Notes: generated from the letters alone by a model not told the origin. A DNA stretch of 64,000 bases from Desulforhopalus sp. IMCC35007 (GCF_005116575.1 NZ_SWCN01000001.1:369535-433534), one strand, 5' to 3'. Counted from the first letter of the stretch, positions 18,507 to 27,728 are shown. Numbers and translations: made by a program.

Positions 18507-19445
18507 ATGGCAAGTGAAGAATCACAACTGCAGTCCCGGGTAGCCTGGTCGTATTATAACGAAGGGCAAACCCAGGCTGAGATCGCCCAGAAGTATAGGG
18601 TTACCCGGGCAAAGGTAAATAAGATCCTCCAGGAATGCAGGGCAAATGGCCTCGTTCAGATAATCATTAATTCCGATGAGGCGAGTTGTGCAGAGGTTGA
18701 GGGATTGCTGGAAAAACGATTTGGCCTGATGAAGGCAATCGTTGTGCCAACACCTGCCAAAGAGTCACATCTTCACGCAGCTATTGGAGAAACAGCCGGG
18801 GCCTATGTATCAAAACATCTTCGTGATGGTCAGGGCCTTGGCATAGGCTGGGGAAAGACGCTTCGGGCAAGCCTTGAGGGGGTGGTGCAACGACCTGCCG
18901 GTATGGTTTCCATTGTCTCTCTCTTTGGTGGTCTGCCACGCAGTGAAACCACAAACCCGTATGATGTCGCAGCGGTTTTTTCCAGAAGACTCAACGTTTC
19001 AAAATGTTATTATATTGCAGCGCCCATGTATGTGACCTCTGAGCAGGTGCGCAAGATTCTCATGTCTCAGCCGATGTTTGAACATATCTTTGAAAAAGCA
19101 ACAGAAGTGGATATGGCACTGATTGGAGCCGGAGACCTGACCCAGCTTTCAACAAATGTTCTGCTCGGAGCGCTGACAGATAAAGAATGGAAATCCCTTC
19201 TTGACGCCAATTCGGTCGGGGAGGTGTTCGGATATTTTCTTGATAAAAGTGGTCAGCCCATTGATCACCCCATTAACAGACGCTTTATGGGGGCAGATCT
19301 CAGCTCTCTCAAGCAGATTCCCATAAAGATTGTCGCAAGCGGTGGGATTCAAAAAGTGTCAATTATTAAGGCGGTTCTGGAGGGAGGTTATGCAGATATA
19401 CTGGTGACAGATGAGGTCACCGCCTGGGCCGTATATAGCAGTTAA
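18507..19445 (+). CDS. SorC/DeoR-type sugar-binding transcriptional regulator
   Basis: 313 residues from ATG 18507, preceded by AAGGA at about 8 bases; in-frame ATGs at 18468 and 18483 are less likely. The N-terminal helix-turn-helix (about 10-50) contains QTQAEIAQKYRVTRAKVNKIL. The C-terminal sugar-phosphate-binding domain (about 60-310) has the family features LGIGWGKTL and VASGGIQKVSIIKAVL. Relatives are tetrameric repressors released by phosphorylated sugars. Palindromic TACATATGTAT lies at 18459, just upstream. Likely targets are itself, the divergent GDPD gene and the HAD phosphatase downstream. Confidence 0.85.
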   Translation: MASEESQLQSRVAWSYYNEGQTQAEIAQKYRVTRAKVNKILQECRANGLVQIIINSDEASCAEVEGLLEKRFGLMKAIVVPTPAKESHLHAAIGETAGAYVSKHLRDGQGLGIGWGKTLRASLEGVVQRPAGMVSIVSLFGGLPRSETTNPYDVAAVFSRRLNVSKCYYIAAPMYVTSEQVRKILMSQPMFEHIFEKATEVDMALIGAGDLTQLSTNVLLGALTDKEWKSLLDANSVGEVFGYFLDKSGQPIDHPINRRFMGADLSSLKQIPIKIVASGGIQKVSIIKAVLEGGYADILVTDEVTAWAVYSS

Positions 19446-19527
19446 TATTTATTTTTATGAGAAAAAATCTCGGTCCGCTTTGTTGTTGAAGGACCATACC
19501 TTGCCTTCGATTTTTTGAAGAGGGGAG

Positions 19528-19549
19528 CTGTACGGGCAAAATGACTTTG
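19528..19549 (+). repeat. 22-bp dispersed repeat, copy 2
   Basis: CTGTACGGGCA-AA-ATGACTTTG, two bases different from 17407-17428 and in the same orientation, in the gap before the HAD gene. Confidence 0.4.
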
Positions 19550-19594
19550 GACGCAATTATTAAAAATGCAGCATAAAAAATTGAACAGATAACA

Positions 19595-20260
19595 ATGCAG
19601 AATAAAAACGGAACAACCATCAAAGCTGTATTTTGGGACATAGATGGAACCCTTATCGACAGTGAAGAACTCCACTACCAGGTTATTGCTGACTGGTGCG
19701 AAGATTATGGCTATGCTTTAAAGCCTGCAGACAATGATGCTCTTTTGGGAAAATCCATGGCTGAAAAATGGTATATTCTAAAAGAGAGATACGATTTTCA
19801 GTCCGATGAGCTGCGATTCCGGCAGGAGTGTGCAGACAGGTACTGCAAGGCTGTACATAAGGATTTGCAGCGGGAAGAACCCACGGAAATTTTTAAGGCT
19901 ATTTCCAGAACCCCGGTTCGTCAGGCCTGTGTTTCAAATGGGGACATGGTCGTTGTGCAGGCGAATCTCAAAGTTCTGGGACTGTCCGAAATGGTTGTGT
20001 TTTCCATATCGGGTGACGATGTGAAAAAGGGGAAACCTGATCCTGAACCATATCTTGCAGCAGCAGCCAGGCTCGGTGTTGAACCCTCTGAATGTCTTGT
20101 GGTAGAGGATTCAGTGGTTGGTGTTGCCGCAGGAATTGCGGCTGGAATGACTGTGGTTGCCTGGCCGGAGAAAAATACTCCGAGGGAAAACTACAGTGCA
20201 ACCGACTACTTTGTCAGCAGTGCTGCTGAATTTCCCACAGATCTTCTGCCCCTTGGATAA
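19595..20260 (+). CDS. HAD-family phosphatase (beta-phosphoglucomutase-like)
   Basis: 221 residues with the HAD motifs in order: D14-I-D16-GTLIDSEELH (nucleophile and acid), VSNGD (motif II), Lys in KKGKPDPEPY (motif III) and VVEDSVVGVAAG (motif IV). A four-helix cap (about 25-85) makes it subfamily I, as in sugar-phosphate phosphatases and beta-phosphoglucomutase. It is cytoplasmic and Mg-dependent. It follows the SorC-type regulator in the same direction, which suggests a sugar-phosphate substrate. Confidence 0.85.
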   Translation: MQNKNGTTIKAVFWDIDGTLIDSEELHYQVIADWCEDYGYALKPADNDALLGKSMAEKWYILKERYDFQSDELRFRQECADRYCKAVHKDLQREEPTEIFKAISRTPVRQACVSNGDMVVVQANLKVLGLSEMVVFSISGDDVKKGKPDPEPYLAAAARLGVEPSECLVVEDSVVGVAAGIAAGMTVVAWPEKNTPRENYSATDYFVSSAAEFPTDLLPLG

Positions 20261-20334
20261 TACCCTCTGTACCCCGGGGAGACTTCCTGTACGCTCAGTA
20301 AACCTTTAAAATTTAAACTTTAATTGTTGTGTAG

Positions 20335-23300
20335 ATGTCTAAAAAAACTTCTCAGATATTTTTTGATAAAAACGATTATCAGCTTCTCCAGATAGTAAAC
20401 GATGTCCTGGATAGAGGTAAAGAGTCCCGCACGCTTCGTTCCTTACTTCTTGAACATCTGCATCCTCACGGGATTAAAGAAATGGCTGCTGCCCGTGGAC
20501 TGCGGATTGCCTATGCTATTGTCGGACTGCTTGGGTCCTTTGAGAAAGGACAGGCGGGGGACAGGCTTAAGGCGCTTCGCTCCCTGCGTGATGAGGTTTT
20601 TCTCTCTTCCCAGACCTTTTATCAAAAGAATACGGCGAGGGTACTTCTACAGATAATGAAGGAGCTGGTGCGCTGTCGGAATAATAAGCTGCGCCAGCTG
20701 AAACTTGCCCATGATTTTCGTATGGTTTCAACAGGAAATCCTCTGCTGGTAAGAAAAGAACTGGCCAAATACCATCTCATCGAGATGCCTGAGGATTGGA
20801 ACCAGATTGCCTTTGATGACCATGTTCATGACGCCAATACCAAAGGACGTAAATCTCCGACCCATCTGGTGATGGATGCCTGGATCAAAGGTATACGTTA
20901 TCTCACTGTGGTTTATTACAATTATGTCCGACCGGAAGTGATAGAAGAGCTTATTGAAGCAAGTACAATTCTTGACGTAAAGGTTCAGGTCGGAATAGAG
21001 ATTTCCACCAGGTTCCGTGAGAAGTACGCACGTTTTACCTGGGAGCCTCACGGTTTTAATGACAACAGCTCTTTTTTGAAATTTCTGGGGGAAGACGCGG
21101 TCATTACCCTGATGAAGGAAGGGCGGGAGGTCTCTCAGTACCAGCAGAAATATGTGTTCGATATTTTAGAGGTATTTAATAATCGACACCGCCTGACTAT
21201 CAACGAAGAGTGTGGACTCTCTCTCGGGCATCTTGATCGCAAGGCTTTTGTCGCTTTTGTGGGTACGGGGCAGCCTTCTGTTCTGCACCTGGCACGGTTT
21301 ATCCACAACACCATGGTTGCAGCCTTTACTGCCGGGGCGAACAAGGGCGATGAAAATGGTACTCATCCTGAGGCCGGAGGGGAAGAGGTAAAGAAAAGTG
21401 CAAAAGCGCAGATTTTCGGGGTGGATGCCATTATCAACCGGTTCCTTTTGCCCATCCATAATCCTGAGGTACACGATCCTACTGTTCCCCAGGATGGAGT
21501 TGAGCTTCCGCATTTGCTGCAATGCGGGCTGAGTGATATTTTAAAACGTTTGCTCTCTCTTCATTCGAGTTCAAAATTCACCCTTAATCTGAGCAATCTT
21601 TCCATACAGGACACCCTTGAACTCATCTATATGGGCAAGGGAATGATTACCCATGTGGAGTCCTACAATCTTAAAAATGCAACCCACGGTATGAGCTCCG
21701 GCGTTACCGTCGGCAGTGGTAAAAAGCTGGGAGAAGCTGTTGATCTCAAAAGTCCAAAAGATCATTACAGACTGGTTGGTGAACTGCAAAAAGCTCTCAA
21801 TGATGACAATGTTATCAGTCTCAAAAGAGTGATTCGGGCCATTCTCTGGGATCATGAGGAGCAACAGCTTCGCATGAAGGCAGAGATAAAAAGACTGACC
21901 GAAAGTGGGAAAAAAAACCAGCTTCTTGAAGAAGAAATCTCCCGGATGCAGACAAGAAAGCTTAGCCTTATTGATATCTTGTATGACCTGGAAACCTTTC
22001 ATACCTTTTACAAGAAGAGAACCCTTCGCTCGCGTATAGGATCGGGGTCAACAGGTCAGGCAGAACATCAGTACGGAATGGGACTGGTTGTTCTGGATAC
22101 TCTTCCCGCAAGAGCCCGTAAGGCCTTTCGCGAAGCGACTGAACATCAGGACAGGCTCGTTATTCCGGTGAGCGCACTGCTGACAAAAAACACTCATACC
22201 CGTCAATATACAGGCAACTCTTTTGCGGATAGAAGTTTTGTCCAACGGTTCTGCCCGATAAAAACTTCCTGCACCAGGCAATGGCTGGACTGGACTCTTG
22301 ATGGATACGAGGTGCATGAACGGGAGACAGGAAATATCGCAACCCTGGGTGGTTTACACAGGAATAATGATATTGCAGAGCTCTGTAGTGGTACAGACCA
22401 GCAGGAGAGAATAGGAGAGTGGTGGAAGTACCTCAATACCAATCTGAAAAATGTACTCAAGGTTCTCTTGGGTTTTATACCGGCATTTCTAACCTTTAGC
22501 CTTACAAAAGACTGGTGGGTGCTCGCCTATCTGGGTGCTTTTATCTGGTTTGGTATTACAGGATCCCGTAATATCATTCAATCGGTACTTGGAGGAGGAG
22601 GATTACGCCGTTCACCTCTTTTGCCCTGGAACTCATTGATCAGCTGGAGCCGGATTTCTGATTCTCTGCTCTATACCGGTTTTTCGGTACCTCTTTTGGA
22701 TTTTATTGTGAAGACGGTCCTGTTGGATAATACCTTTAATGTGACGACCAGTACCAACCCGATTTTACTTTATTCGGTGATGGGCCTTGCCAATGGAATC
22801 TACATCTCAAGTCATAATGCTATTCGTGGCCTGCCTAAAGGGGCTACCGTTGGCAATTTTTTTCGCTCAATTCTGGCTATTCCCATGGCCATTCTGCTCA
22901 ATTCTCTGATAGGTGCCTTGCTAGGTGTACTGGGCGTACCGGACGTTGCCGGCGCCCTGCAGAAGTGGGCGGCAATTATTTCTAAATTTGCTTCTGACTG
23001 TGTGGCGGCGGTGATCGAAGGTATTGCTGACCGACAAATCAACATCCGGGCACGGCTTGCGGCATATAAGACAAAAATTTCCCAGGTATTTAATGTGTTT
23101 TCCCGTTTGGATCTTCTCTTTCCTGAAGAAGATGTCCTGGAGATGCTGCAATCCCCTAAAATTATGATGAAGACCCTCGGTAATGAAGCGGATGATCTGG
23201 AAAGGCTCACCATCGTCAACGCGCTTGATCTCATGTATTTCTGGATGTATCAGCCAAGAGCAAGAAAAGCATTGTCCACCCTGGTGCAGGATATGTCAGA

Positions 23301-23499
23301 GGAAGAGTGGCTCATTTTTTACAGGTCGCAACTGGTCTTAAAACGACATAAAGAGATCAGTCAGGTGTTTGTCGATGGTCTGGTAGGTAAATATTTTTCC
23401 AAGGCGTTGTCCTTCTATCTCGATCAATCTCAACTGTATCTGAGGGATTTGAAAGTTCTCGGGGAACGTCGGAAGAAAAACCGCAGACAGCTGCAATAA
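20335..23499 (+). CDS. Large PHP-like membrane protein of unknown function
   Basis: 1054 residues; I do not recognise the family as a whole. Residues about 155-245 resemble a PHP metal-phosphoesterase start: DDHVHD (H163, H165), VGIEIS (E222) and EPHGFND (H239), all plausible metal ligands. A helical region with a coiled coil (about 490-560, DHEEQQLRMKAEI onward) follows. Four to six hydrophobic helices (about 705-865) lie in the C-terminal part, then about 190 charged residues ending in RRKKNRRQLQ. There is no signal peptide, so the PHP-like part is probably cytoplasmic and the protein anchored in the inner membrane. It starts 74 bp after the HAD gene and may share its transcript. Function unknown. 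Confidence 0.75.
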   Translation: MSKKTSQIFFDKNDYQLLQIVNDVLDRGKESRTLRSLLLEHLHPHGIKEMAAARGLRIAYAIVGLLGSFEKGQAGDRLKALRSLRDEVFLSSQTFYQKNTARVLLQIMKELVRCRNNKLRQLKLAHDFRMVSTGNPLLVRKELAKYHLIEMPEDWNQIAFDDHVHDANTKGRKSPTHLVMDAWIKGIRYLTVVYYNYVRPEVIEELIEASTILDVKVQVGIEISTRFREKYARFTWEPHGFNDNSSFLKFLGEDAVITLMKEGREVSQYQQKYVFDILEVFNNRHRLTINEECGLSLGHLDRKAFVAFVGTGQPSVLHLARFIHNTMVAAFTAGANKGDENGTHPEAGGEEVKKSAKAQIFGVDAIINRFLLPIHNPEVHDPTVPQDGVELPHLLQCGLSDILKRLLSLHSSSKFTLNLSNLSIQDTLELIYMGKGMITHVESYNLKNATHGMSSGVTVGSGKKLGEAVDLKSPKDHYRLVGELQKALNDDNVISLKRVIRAILWDHEEQQLRMKAEIKRLTESGKKNQLLEEEISRMQTRKLSLIDILYDLETFHTFYKKRTLRSRIGSGSTGQAEHQYGMGLVVLDTLPARARKAFREATEHQDRLVIPVSALLTKNTHTRQYTGNSFADRSFVQRFCPIKTSCTRQWLDWTLDGYEVHERETGNIATLGGLHRNNDIAELCSGTDQQERIGEWWKYLNTNLKNVLKVLLGFIPAFLTFSLTKDWWVLAYLGAFIWFGITGSRNIIQSVLGGGGLRRSPLLPWNSLISWSRISDSLLYTGFSVPLLDFIVKTVLLDNTFNVTTSTNPILLYSVMGLANGIYISSHNAIRGLPKGATVGNFFRSILAIPMAILLNSLIGALLGVLGVPDVAGALQKWAAIISKFASDCVAAVIEGIADRQINIRARLAAYKTKISQVFNVFSRLDLLFPEEDVLEMLQSPKIMMKTLGNEADDLERLTIVNALDLMYFWMYQPRARKALSTLVQDMSEEEWLIFYRSQLVLKRHKEISQVFVDGLVGKYFSKALSFYLDQSQLYLRDLKVLGERRKKNRRQLQ

Positions 23500-23530
23500 T
23501 AGCAAAACGATTGGCTGACTGTACGCTGTG

Positions 23531-23559
23531 ATTGGGTGCTTGGCCTAAAAGCACCCAAT
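23531..23559 (+). terminator. Strong hairpin after the PHP-like gene
   Basis: ATTGGGTGCTT and AAGCACCCAAT form a perfect 11-bp stem with a 7-base loop, about 30 bp after the stop at 23499. The usual T-run is missing, so termination is likely but not certain. Confidence 0.5.
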
Positions 23560-23701
23560 ACAGACAGGAGGTAGTTCCTGTAAAAAGAGTTCCCGCCTTG
23601 ACCTTTTATTTTTTTCTCCATACAATTGAATTACTACAATGTGGCACTGAAATATTCAGGTGCACATCAGAGATAGAAGAAAAGTAGAGGAGATCCCTTC
23701 G

Positions 23702-24163
23702 ATGACAAATAATTCAAAAAATAGCCAGATAGTTGATATATCCGAGTTGGCCTTCAATAGAGATAAAAAAAATGCCGGCGAAGAACTCACGCAATATTTC
23801 GTTCAAAAAAACAGACAGGAAAAAGCCTGGCAGATTACAAGTGCGTTTAAACACAGTCTTAGAAAAAATATTTTTTCTAAAACTGAGGCTCATACTCTGG
23901 TAGAGTTTCTTGCCAGGAAATTTGACATTCGAAGAGCTGCGGTTCAGTATCCCCAGGCCGGAGACTCTCAAACTGTCAGGGGGGCAAACAACAATATAAG
24001 TCCGTTCAAAAGGAAAAAGAGCAACGATAACGATATCTTTCACCAACTCTTTATTCGCCTGCAGAATGCAGTTCAGGAAAATCTGCTGGACTATAACGGA
24101 GCCCGTGTGCTGGCCAAAGAAGTTGTTACCTGCTATCCAACCAGTAAAGACAGACTGAGATAA
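23702..24163 (+). CDS. Hypothetical protein, 153 residues
   Basis: The ATG at 23702 has GAGGAGA ten bases upstream; the frame continues 42 bases farther up without a better start. The product is soluble, hydrophilic and mostly helical, with no signal peptide, membrane segment or known motif. The middle is Lys/Asn-rich (PFKRKKSNDNDIF) and divides two helical parts, the second ending in GARVLAKEVVTCYP. It is convergent with the DUF362 gene. I do not recognise it. Confidence 0.6.
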   Translation: MTNNSKNSQIVDISELAFNRDKKNAGEELTQYFVQKNRQEKAWQITSAFKHSLRKNIFSKTEAHTLVEFLARKFDIRRAAVQYPQAGDSQTVRGANNNISPFKRKKSNDNDIFHQLFIRLQNAVQENLLDYNGARVLAKEVVTCYPTSKDRLR

Positions 24164-24187
24164 TCACAAGGTGGTGTAAGGGACACT

Positions 24188-24991
24188 TCAGTTTTTTTCA
24201 CCACCTGATCCCTCCTCTTGTTCTCCGTCGTAAGCCGCGGCAACATGCTGAATAGTTCTCCAGTCCAGTCCTAAAAAATCACAGGCCTTTCGGTCCACTT
24301 CCCATGGGTTATAGCCTGCAATAATTCTCCCAACCGGGGGGGAACATCTGGGGCCTCCCAGATGGTACTCGGCCATTCCGATACTGCAATCCATGATAGA
24401 GAGATCCGGAGTCAGGTAGGTATTCAGGTCGATGATTGCTTGTTGCATTCTGTGATGAAAGGCAGCTTTCTTCCATGATCCGGAGTTTCCGGAATAGTGC
24501 TGGGGAGGGACGAAACCCATCATGTTTTTCAATGTTCCTGTTATTTTTGCAAGAGAATGGGCTTTTAACACAGGTATAGAGATGATGTAGTGGGAAAAAG
24601 CGATTTCCGGCAAATACATTTCACGAAATATTTTACATGTGTCATCTTTTTTTAACAGCAGAGTGGTGTGATTAAGATCAATCAGAGGAATGTCATGTTT
24701 TTCAGCAAGAGCACGGTAACCGAGGATCTCAAAGGCTTCTGAGGTTTCGAGGTGTGGATCACCGCAACCTTCAGCGATGACAATGTTGGCTGAAGAGTGT
24801 TTTTTGATGTACTCAATAACGGCCTCGCAGCAATGAACAGATGTTGTGATTGGAGGGGCTGCGCTGTTTATTACATTTGGCTTGAGTAGAATTGCCGTTT
24901 GTTTTTTGAGGTGCCTGGGGGCATCGATACTGTCGAGCGCACTGTCAATTGCAGAGGAGTACGAGGTGAATTCTACATTCACAAAATCCAT
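24188..24991 (-). CDS. DUF362 domain protein
   Basis: 267 residues. The sequence has the usual DUF362 order: LLKPNVIN near 36, VIAEGCGDP near 72, SIPVLKAHSLAKITGTLKNMMGFVPP near 140-165 and DLSIMDCSIGMAE near 200. It lacks the ferredoxin domain fused in many relatives. It is cytoplasmic and probably tied to iron-sulfur or redox proteins in anaerobes; the reaction is unknown. The ATG at 24991 is preceded by AAGGAGT in this orientation. Confidence 0.82.
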   Translation of the reverse strand: MDFVNVEFTSYSSAIDSALDSIDAPRHLKKQTAILLKPNVINSAAPPITTSVHCCEAVIEYIKKHSSANIVIAEGCGDPHLETSEAFEILGYRALAEKHDIPLIDLNHTTLLLKKDDTCKIFREMYLPEIAFSHYIISIPVLKAHSLAKITGTLKNMMGFVPPQHYSGNSGSWKKAAFHHRMQQAIIDLNTYLTPDLSIMDCSIGMAEYHLGGPRCSPPVGRIIAGYNPWEVDRKACDFLGLDWRTIQHVAAAYDGEQEEGSGGEKN

Positions 24992-25077
24992 TATTACTCC
25001 TTATTACTGACGGTATTGTTTCTTGTCTGCTGGTTACGGCGCAGGCCGCTGTAAATTTTCTGTTACAAGAACCTGAA

Positions 25078-25287
25078 ATGAAACCGAAAATTTGGAGATT
25101 TGTTAAATTACGTGAAGACGACCTTGAAAAGGCACAAAAAATATTTGTAGAAATATGCCTTTCACTCAATGAACTCTATCAGGAAAGCCTCTGGAAAACT
25201 CATCATGCCATCGCTGCATCTGATACAAATACGGTAAAAGAAGAAAGCCCGCAGGTCATGGCTGATCTTTCAACTGCTGGAACATGA
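25078..25287 (+). CDS. Small hypothetical protein, 69 residues
   Basis: A helical, charged N-terminal part (KLREDDLEKAQKIFVEICLSLNELYQES) is followed by a disordered tail. No ribosome site is clear, so the gene is uncertain. It is divergent from the DUF362 gene. No family recognised. Confidence 0.35.
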   Translation: MKPKIWRFVKLREDDLEKAQKIFVEICLSLNELYQESLWKTHHAIAASDTNTVKEESPQVMADLSTAGT

Positions 25288-25362
25288 ACTGATGCTCCTT
25301 TCCAGATTCCACTGCATAATATATTCCAGACAGACTCTTTAGACAACAGCTGACGGACGAAG

Positions 25363-25387
25363 CCCGACATCGATAAAAGATGTCGGG
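25363..25387. terminator. Hairpin between two small genes
   Basis: CCCGACATC and GATGTCGGG form a perfect 9-bp stem with a 7-base loop. It could serve the + strand gene ending at 25287 or the - strand gene ending at 25419. There is no T-run on either side. Confidence 0.4.
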
Positions 25388-25418
25388 TACTTGCCGTAGA
25401 GAAGTGAGAGCCTTGTAT

Positions 25419-25625
25419 TTATCTTGCTACTGGGTGACCGTGATGGTGTCCACCGTGTTTAAACAATTCGCCAACTTTATGTAAAAATTGACCGGCTATC
25501 ATGAGAAGTTGTTCATCATGTAAATGATGACATTTTCTTCCGAGCAGATCAAGCTCCTCAAGGCTTACTTCTTTTCCTTCCTGTACTATGTTACTGTCGT
25601 TTTTGTTGAAATTGTTTTTGTTCAT
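25419..25625 (-). CDS. Small His-rich protein, 68 residues
   Basis: The ATG at 25625 has AGGAG seven bases upstream, so this is a real gene. The sequence is Asn/Asp-rich at the start, helical in the middle (SLEELDLLGRKCHHLHDEQLLMIAGQFLHKVGELF), and ends in a His cluster (HGGHHHGHP). Together with the CHHLH motif this suggests metal binding, possibly nickel, zinc or copper; that is inference. A palindrome identical to one in front of the gntR-type gene sits 16 bp upstream of the start, so this protein is probably under that regulator. Confidence 0.6.
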   Translation of the reverse strand: MNKNNFNKNDSNIVQEGKEVSLEELDLLGRKCHHLHDEQLLMIAGQFLHKVGELFKHGGHHHGHPVAR

Positions 25626-25640
25626 GGCGATCTCCTATCG

Positions 25641-25652
25641 ATTATCGATAAT
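25641..25652. promoter_or_regulatory. Candidate GntR operator at the His-rich gene
   Basis: ATTATCGATAAT is a perfect 12-bp palindrome found again at 26502-26513 just before the GntR regulator start. Confidence 0.55.
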
Positions 25653-25819
25653 TTTTTTATAAAGACAGCCTCAATCCCTTTAAATAACCTGCGTTACTTC
25701 TTACGGCAAATTTTGAAAACAAATGAATTTTAATTTTTCTCCCTGAAGGAAATTTTAAACCATTGCGTCATAACTTCGGCAAACGAGGGTCATTCCGGGC
25801 CAAAATAGTTGATTGAAAA

Positions 25820-26485
25820 TCAATCAAACAGCCCAGTGTACTCTTCAGATTTATTCAGGCTTGCTGTAATCTTCCGGTAATGTTCCGCTAAAAACCGTGC
25901 TGCATTTTCACGATGCCCTCTTTTAAGCGATGCAACGATTGGTGGATGCAGTGCATAGAGTTCATCAAGTGGCATTGATGTTTCCACCAGAGTTAACATA
26001 ACCTGGAGGTGGATTCGCAGGGAATCCCAAATGACCAGCATGTTGTTGTTGCCGGAAAATTTTACGATCGTCCTGTGAAAGAGATTGTCGGCCATGCTAA
26101 AGGCTTTGATATCGTTTTCGAGCATTGCCATGCGCATTGCTTCAACCTGTCTGTCAAGTTCTGCTGCAAGTTCTTCGATTGCTATATTTGCAAGGAGCAG
26201 GCAGTGTCCTTCTAGTGCCTCACGGACCTGATGGGCTTCTTCCATTTCTTTGCTACTGAAGGTTTTCACCAGCGCTCCTACGTGGGGGATGTGCTGAACA
26301 TAACCAAGGGCCTGGAGACTGCGGATGGCTTCACGAACAGGGGCCTGACTTGTGCCGAATTCTTCCGCGATCTGCAATTCTTTTAATCTGTCTCCCGGAC
26401 AAAGAGCACCATTCACAATTCTTTCTATAAGAATTGATTTGATCTGCTCCGTCAGGCTTTGTCGTTGTATTATTTTTTTTCCCAC
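25820..26485 (-). CDS. GntR-family (FCD/FadR-type) regulator
   Basis: 221 residues from the GTG at 26485, which has AAAGGAG six bases upstream. The farther ATG at 26527 would place the palindromic operator inside the coding region and has no ribosome site. The winged helix (about 12-75) has GDRLKELQIAEEFGTSQAPVREAIRSL. The FCD effector domain (about 80-210) has the metal/ligand residues typical of FadR-C: D and H in DNLFHRTI, then H in ALHPPIVASL and AEHYRKI. FCD proteins respond to organic acids. The operator ATTATCGATAAT suggests autoregulation and control of the small His-rich gene. Confidence 0.85.
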   Translation of the reverse strand: MGKKIIQRQSLTEQIKSILIERIVNGALCPGDRLKELQIAEEFGTSQAPVREAIRSLQALGYVQHIPHVGALVKTFSSKEMEEAHQVREALEGHCLLLANIAIEELAAELDRQVEAMRMAMLENDIKAFSMADNLFHRTIVKFSGNNNMLVIWDSLRIHLQVMLTLVETSMPLDELYALHPPIVASLKRGHRENAARFLAEHYRKITASLNKSEEYTGLFD

Positions 26486-26501
26486 GCTTTCTCCTTTATC
26501 T

Positions 26502-26513
26502 ATTATCGATAAT
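26502..26513. promoter_or_regulatory. Candidate GntR autoregulatory operator
   Basis: ATTATCGATAAT, identical to 25641-25652, lies 16 bp upstream of the GTG start and next to the ribosome site. Confidence 0.55.
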
Positions 26514-26605
26514 ATGGTGGAGTTCACTTTTTGTCAACTCGTTTTGGAAGCTATTTATTGCTATTCATGTGAGGAGAAAGTCACCTTCTCCAAAGTGAGT
26601 CAAGG

Positions 26606-27358
26606 CTAGCAGAAAGCTCGCAGAACAATGTAGACTCCAAGGAGAAACATGAAGATGAAGAAAAATTGTTTAAAGAGTGTGTCCGAAATTCTGTTGCGAA
26701 TACGCACACCGATAAACATGCCGATATAGGCGGGGATAAAGGCCAGAGCAGAAAGGACAATGAGTTCTTGTGTGAGCAACTGCTGTTTCTGCAGGGCAAA
26801 AGCGAGGGTGGTGCTAGAGGTGAGAAAGAGCAGCCCCATGGTCTGAACGAGCATGTGGCGACCGATATCAAGGCTCTGCAGATAGAGAACTCCCGGGATA
26901 ACAGACGAGCCTGTCATCCCAGTGAGCAGGCCGTTGATTGCACCAAATAGCGGAGACATCCAAGGCTCCGCGGCTCCTGGGTGAGGGAGGTTTTTCATGC
27001 GGAGCCCAAAAGCCGAGTAGACCAAAAGTATGCCGCCGAGAAGTCCGGACAGGAGGGTTACATCGGTACTTGCCAGAAGGGCTGCCCCAAGCCAGATTGT
27101 TGCAAAGGTGGAGAGTAAAAATGTCCAGCTTCTTTTCAGAACACTTCTGAGGTGGCCTCCGAGCAGTCCTTGTTGAAGGTTGGTGAGGATTGAAGGAAGC
27201 AGGATGATTGCCATTCCTTCCCGGATACCGATGGTTGCAGTGAGAAGTGCAAGGGCAATTGTTGGCAGACCTGTTCCTATCACCCCTTTAACAATACCAC
27301 CAAGAAAAAATGCAAAAATGAGCAGAGTGAAGGTTTCTGTCGTCCAGTCAGGTGTCAT
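26606..27358 (-). CDS. TauE/SafE-family permease
   Basis: 250 residues with about eight hydrophobic helices in two repeats. The family signatures GGIVKGVIGTGLPTIALALL (about 20-40) and GAINGLLTGMTGSSVIPGVLYLQ (about 138-160) are clear. Members export or import organosulfur compounds or organic anions (sulfite, sulfoacetate, taurine). The substrate here is unknown. It is 120 bp upstream of, and codirectional with, the GntR gene, which may regulate it. Confidence 0.87.
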   Translation of the reverse strand: MTPDWTTETFTLLIFAFFLGGIVKGVIGTGLPTIALALLTATIGIREGMAIILLPSILTNLQQGLLGGHLRSVLKRSWTFLLSTFATIWLGAALLASTDVTLLSGLLGGILLVYSAFGLRMKNLPHPGAAEPWMSPLFGAINGLLTGMTGSSVIPGVLYLQSLDIGRHMLVQTMGLLFLTSSTTLAFALQKQQLLTQELIVLSALAFIPAYIGMFIGVRIRNRISDTLFKQFFFIFMFLLGVYIVLRAFC

Positions 27359-27728
27359 AGCTTGCGTGTGGTCCTTAATATACTTGGATAATGTATTTTC
27401 TTGAGCTTATTGATACCAGCTAATGGTGTTGTGTTCTATAAAATATTGTAAATGATAAAAGAAGGATGAACGGTATTGGTCGCAATTGTCTGCCTGCTGG
27501 ACACTGGCAGTAAAGGAGGGTTCTGGGCTTGATTAAAAAGGCCAGATGTGGACTGCAGATTGTTTATTTCAAACAGGCTTTGGGTCTTGATGGGAAATAA
27601 TCTTTTAGGATCTCATAGGTTAGCGAGCAGGTAACGGAGATTGGTATAGGCAGGTCTCTGTTTCCAGGACGCGGTGAACCATCCATAAGGTGGGTAGGAA
27701 ATTTATACGAGGTGCGATGTGGTTTTTC
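27359..27728. other. Intergenic stretch without recognisable gene
   Basis: 370 bp. A minus-strand open frame at 27620-27838 is antisense to the small membrane-protein gene and has no ribosome site. No hairpin or promoter is convincing. Confidence 0.35.

Noticed and set aside
24169..24206. Inverted repeat AGGTGGTG/CACCACCT as terminator
   Set aside because: It overlaps the end of the DUF362 coding region and has a long loop with no T-run beyond the stem.
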